34,959 bases of DNA from Planctomycetota bacterium. GTDB lineage: Bacteria > Planctomycetota > Phycisphaerae > Sedimentisphaerales > Anaerohalosphaeraceae. Positions 33,761-34,959 of this stretch are shown piece by piece (the stretch's first letter is position 1; each line of letters opens with the position of its first letter). The stretch lies in contig JAKPDO010000033.1 of assembly GCA_029552545.1 (NCBI GenBank), positions 1 through 34,959 of the forward strand, read 5' to 3'. The notes beneath the pieces are model-generated. The model made no database searches. It saw nothing but the letters and a program-made list of their open reading frames with translations, and had not been told where the DNA came from. Made by a program: the position numbers and the translations under genes.

Positions 33761-34065
33761 AGAGGAATGCTCTCCTGCAGGATGGTTTGACGAAGTGAAG
33801 GATGAAGGGCGTTTTCATTGACGGCATCAACTTTGATCCCCAGCAGGGCTTCCAGCTCCTGCATCAGAGCAATCCGGTCCAGCAGAGACGCATCCGGACG
33901 CATCCGCACCAGAAGGTCCAGGTCGCTGGATGCGTTTGTTCTGCCGGCAGCCACAGAGCCGAAAATCCAGACCTTCTCCGCGCCGTGAGCGGAGGCAATA
34001 CGCCGAATCTCCTCCCTGTGCTGCTGGATGTGATGCAGAGAAACCATAAAAACCAGTTTAATCAT
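33757..34065 (-). CDS. mntA: MntA-family nucleotidyltransferase antitoxin (second copy)
   Basis: 102 residues if started at ATG 34065 (MIKLVFMVSL); ATG 34083 and ATG 34047 are alternatives, and none has a strong ribosome site. The signature GS-X10-DXD is exact: IFGSVAAGR with Ser37, then Asp48-Leu-Asp50 (SSDLDLLV), and GIKVDAV supplies the third acidic residue. Predicted to AMPylate and neutralise the HepT protein encoded directly downstream. The module is flanked by direct copies of dispersed repeat A (33368-33396 and 34158-34190). Confidence 0.85.
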   Translation of the reverse strand: MIKLVFMVSLHHIQQHREEIRRIASAHGAEKVWIFGSVAAGRTNASSDLDLLVRMRPDASLLDRIALMQELEALLGIKVDAVNENALHPSLRQTILQESIPL

Positions 34066-34157
34066 GGTCAGTCTCTTTTTCAACAGGGAAACGCTTTTCC
34101 GGGTTCTGTGTTTCTATGTCTTTATAATAGAATTAGTTACAGCGGTCTGGATTGCAA

Positions 34158-34190
34158 TTAACCGCAGATTAACACGGATTTCACAGATTA
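34158..34190 (-). repeat. Dispersed repeat A, copy 3
   Basis: TTAACCGCAG, ATTAACACGG, then ATTTCACAGATTA. It ends three bases before the stop codon of the GxxExxY gene. Confidence 0.85.
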
Positions 34191-34193
34191 TGG

Positions 34194-34571
34194 TTATAGG
34201 ACAAAACGTCTGATTTTCAGAGAGGGTTCACCGAAATTCAAAAGAAGTCCTACCTTTAAATTGCCGGCTTTGAGATAATTTAATACCTGGGCCTCCTCTG
34301 CAGCGGACATCGTTTTCAAGGCCTTCAGTTCCAGAAGAACTTTCTGATCAACCAAAAAGTCGCAGACAAAATCTTTCAGTTTTTTCCCTTTGTAAAAGAC
34401 AGGGAGCGGCTTCTGCTGCTCATAGGGGATTTTTCGCAGGTCCAGTTCGACGGCCATCGCGGCTTCATAAATACTTTCGAGAAATCCGTGTCCGAGTTTT
34501 GTATGAACCTCCATAGCAGCCGCTATGAGCGATTCCGTCAGCTGTTTATGCAGAAAAATTCCTTCAGTCAT
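34194..34571 (-). CDS. GxxExxY family protein (PD-(D/E)XK nuclease-like)
   Basis: 125 residues. The start at 34571 (MTEGIFLHKQLTESLI) has AGGG eight bases upstream. The naming motif is present in GHGFLESIYEAAM (Gly29, Glu32, Tyr35). The following segment DFVCDFLVDQKVLLELKAL gives Asp71 and Glu81-X-Lys83, the arrangement of a PD-(D/E)XK nuclease core; the ending LLLNFGEPSLKIRRFV is also typical. The family is common and often multicopy in environmental bacteria; its cellular role is not established. The gene is flanked by inverted copies of dispersed repeat A, with the left one almost touching the stop codon. Confidence 0.9.
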   Translation of the reverse strand: MTEGIFLHKQLTESLIAAAMEVHTKLGHGFLESIYEAAMAVELDLRKIPYEQQKPLPVFYKGKKLKDFVCDFLVDQKVLLELKALKTMSAAEEAQVLNYLKAGNLKVGLLLNFGEPSLKIRRFVL

Positions 34572-34685
34572 TAAAAGCCCTTTCGTCCAATTCACTGCTT
34601 TATCCCATGCCGTAATAAATATATCTTCTGATTTTACAGATGTTTATAATATATACAATCATCCTCTTTTTTTCTGCATTATTTT

Positions 34686-34717
34686 TAATCTGTGTAATCT
34701 GAGAAATCCGTGGTTAA
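34686..34717 (+). repeat. Dispersed repeat A, copy 4
   Basis: TAATCTGTGTAATCTGAG then AAATCCGTGGTTAA, inverted relative to copy 3 on the other side of the GxxExxY gene. Confidence 0.85.
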
Positions 34718-34732
34718 AAAAATTTTTTTCTC

Positions 34733-34761
34733 TTGACACAGCTCGGCCGTTCCTGTATATT
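34733..34761 (+). promoter_or_regulatory. Near-consensus sigma-70 promoter near the right window edge
   Basis: TTGACA (34733-34738) and TATATT (34756-34761) are 17 bases apart, immediately after repeat copy 4. Transcription would start near 34768. A tiny frame from ATG 34771 (27 residues, ending at 34854, hydrophobic C-terminus) and GAAGAAGGAAAGA-GTG at 34794 lie downstream. I cannot tell whether either is translated, or whether this is the leader of a gene beyond the window. Confidence 0.6.
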
Positions 34762-34866
34762 ACCGGTATCATGCCTGGAGAAGAAGGAAAGAGTGCACGT
34801 CATACTGCTGTTGAGAATGTGGTTTTGTTTGTATTGTTGGTTTTTTGCGTTTGAAGACCGTGGATG

Positions 34867-34932
34867 AATCCGTGTAAATCTGTGGTCATCCGTGGTTAAA
34901 AAAATCTGAGTAATCTGTGAAATCTGTGGTTC
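34867..34932 (+). repeat. Dispersed repeat A, copies 5 and 6 in tandem
   Basis: Two adjacent degenerate copies: AATCCGTGTAAATCTGTGG with CATCCGTGGTTAA, then AATCTGAGTAATCTGTGAAA with TCTGTGGTT. They fall inside the transcribed region predicted from the promoter at 34733. Confidence 0.75.
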
Positions 34933-34959
34933 CGTTCGACTGGGGGTTGAGGAAAGATT

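Noticed and set aside
28386..34932. CRISPR array
   Set aside because: The AATCTGTG/ATCCGTG repeats are degenerate, irregularly spaced, in both orientations and separated by genes. There are no uniform spacers and no cas genes.

Overview
The window looks like a chromosomal segment of a Planctomycetota bacterium, probably class Phycisphaerae. This is inferred from gene content, not from a marker tree. Pointers are PEP-CTERM secreted proteins, pseudopilin-like proteins with a C-terminal H-X9-DG-type motif, an ECF sigma factor overlapping a FecR-type regulator, GTP-dependent PEP carboxykinase, and a secreted protein with a dockerin-like tail. Most of the DNA is moderately GC-rich. The last third also holds AT-rich intergenic DNA with short dispersed repeats.

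Layout. (1) 1-5018, minus strand: ECF sigma factor -> FecR protein -> pseudopilin-like protein, followed by two secreted proteins, one of them cut by the window edge. This reads as a regulatory and envelope locus. (2) 5181-8145, minus: sugar-porter transporter and a lipoprotein GH32 beta-fructosidase, a small fructan/sucrose unit. (3) 8292-16968, minus: eight closely packed catabolic genes. The upstream half is Fe-alcohol dehydrogenase, DapA-type lyase, PdxA2-type dehydrogenase, DUF1537 acid-sugar kinase and an SSS transporter. The downstream half is a RhaT-type rhamnose transporter, a URO-D-family protein and rhamnose mutarotase RhaM. A perfect inverted repeat sits at the promoter of the first half, and a second promoter precedes rhaT. 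I consider this the best candidate for an undescribed pathway. (4) 17221-19232: tRNA-Phe and mnmG. (5) 19371-21689: a TonB-dependent receptor interrupted by one in-frame amber codon. (6) 21975-27130: a second pseudopilin-like gene, pckG, and groES-groEL. (7) 27219-28148: a MntA/HepT toxin-antitoxin pair and a small membrane protein. (8) 28612-31235: tagaturonate epimerase UxaE and a RodA-type SEDS protein, converging. (9) 31702-33262: a secreted protein with a duplicated dockerin-like C-terminus, and a PEP-CTERM protein. (10) 33431-34571: a second MntA/HepT pair and a GxxExxY nuclease-like gene, delimited by copies of a ~30-bp dispersed repeat.

Together the genes suggest a polysaccharide-degrading heterotroph. 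It takes up fructose-type sugars, rhamnose and sugar acids (GH32, sugar porter, RhaT, SSS, UxaE), feeds C3 units to central metabolism (DHAP and pyruvate from PdxA2- and DapA-type reactions, with PckG for gluconeogenesis), and displays secreted proteins. No rRNA, CRISPR array, transposase or phage gene was seen.
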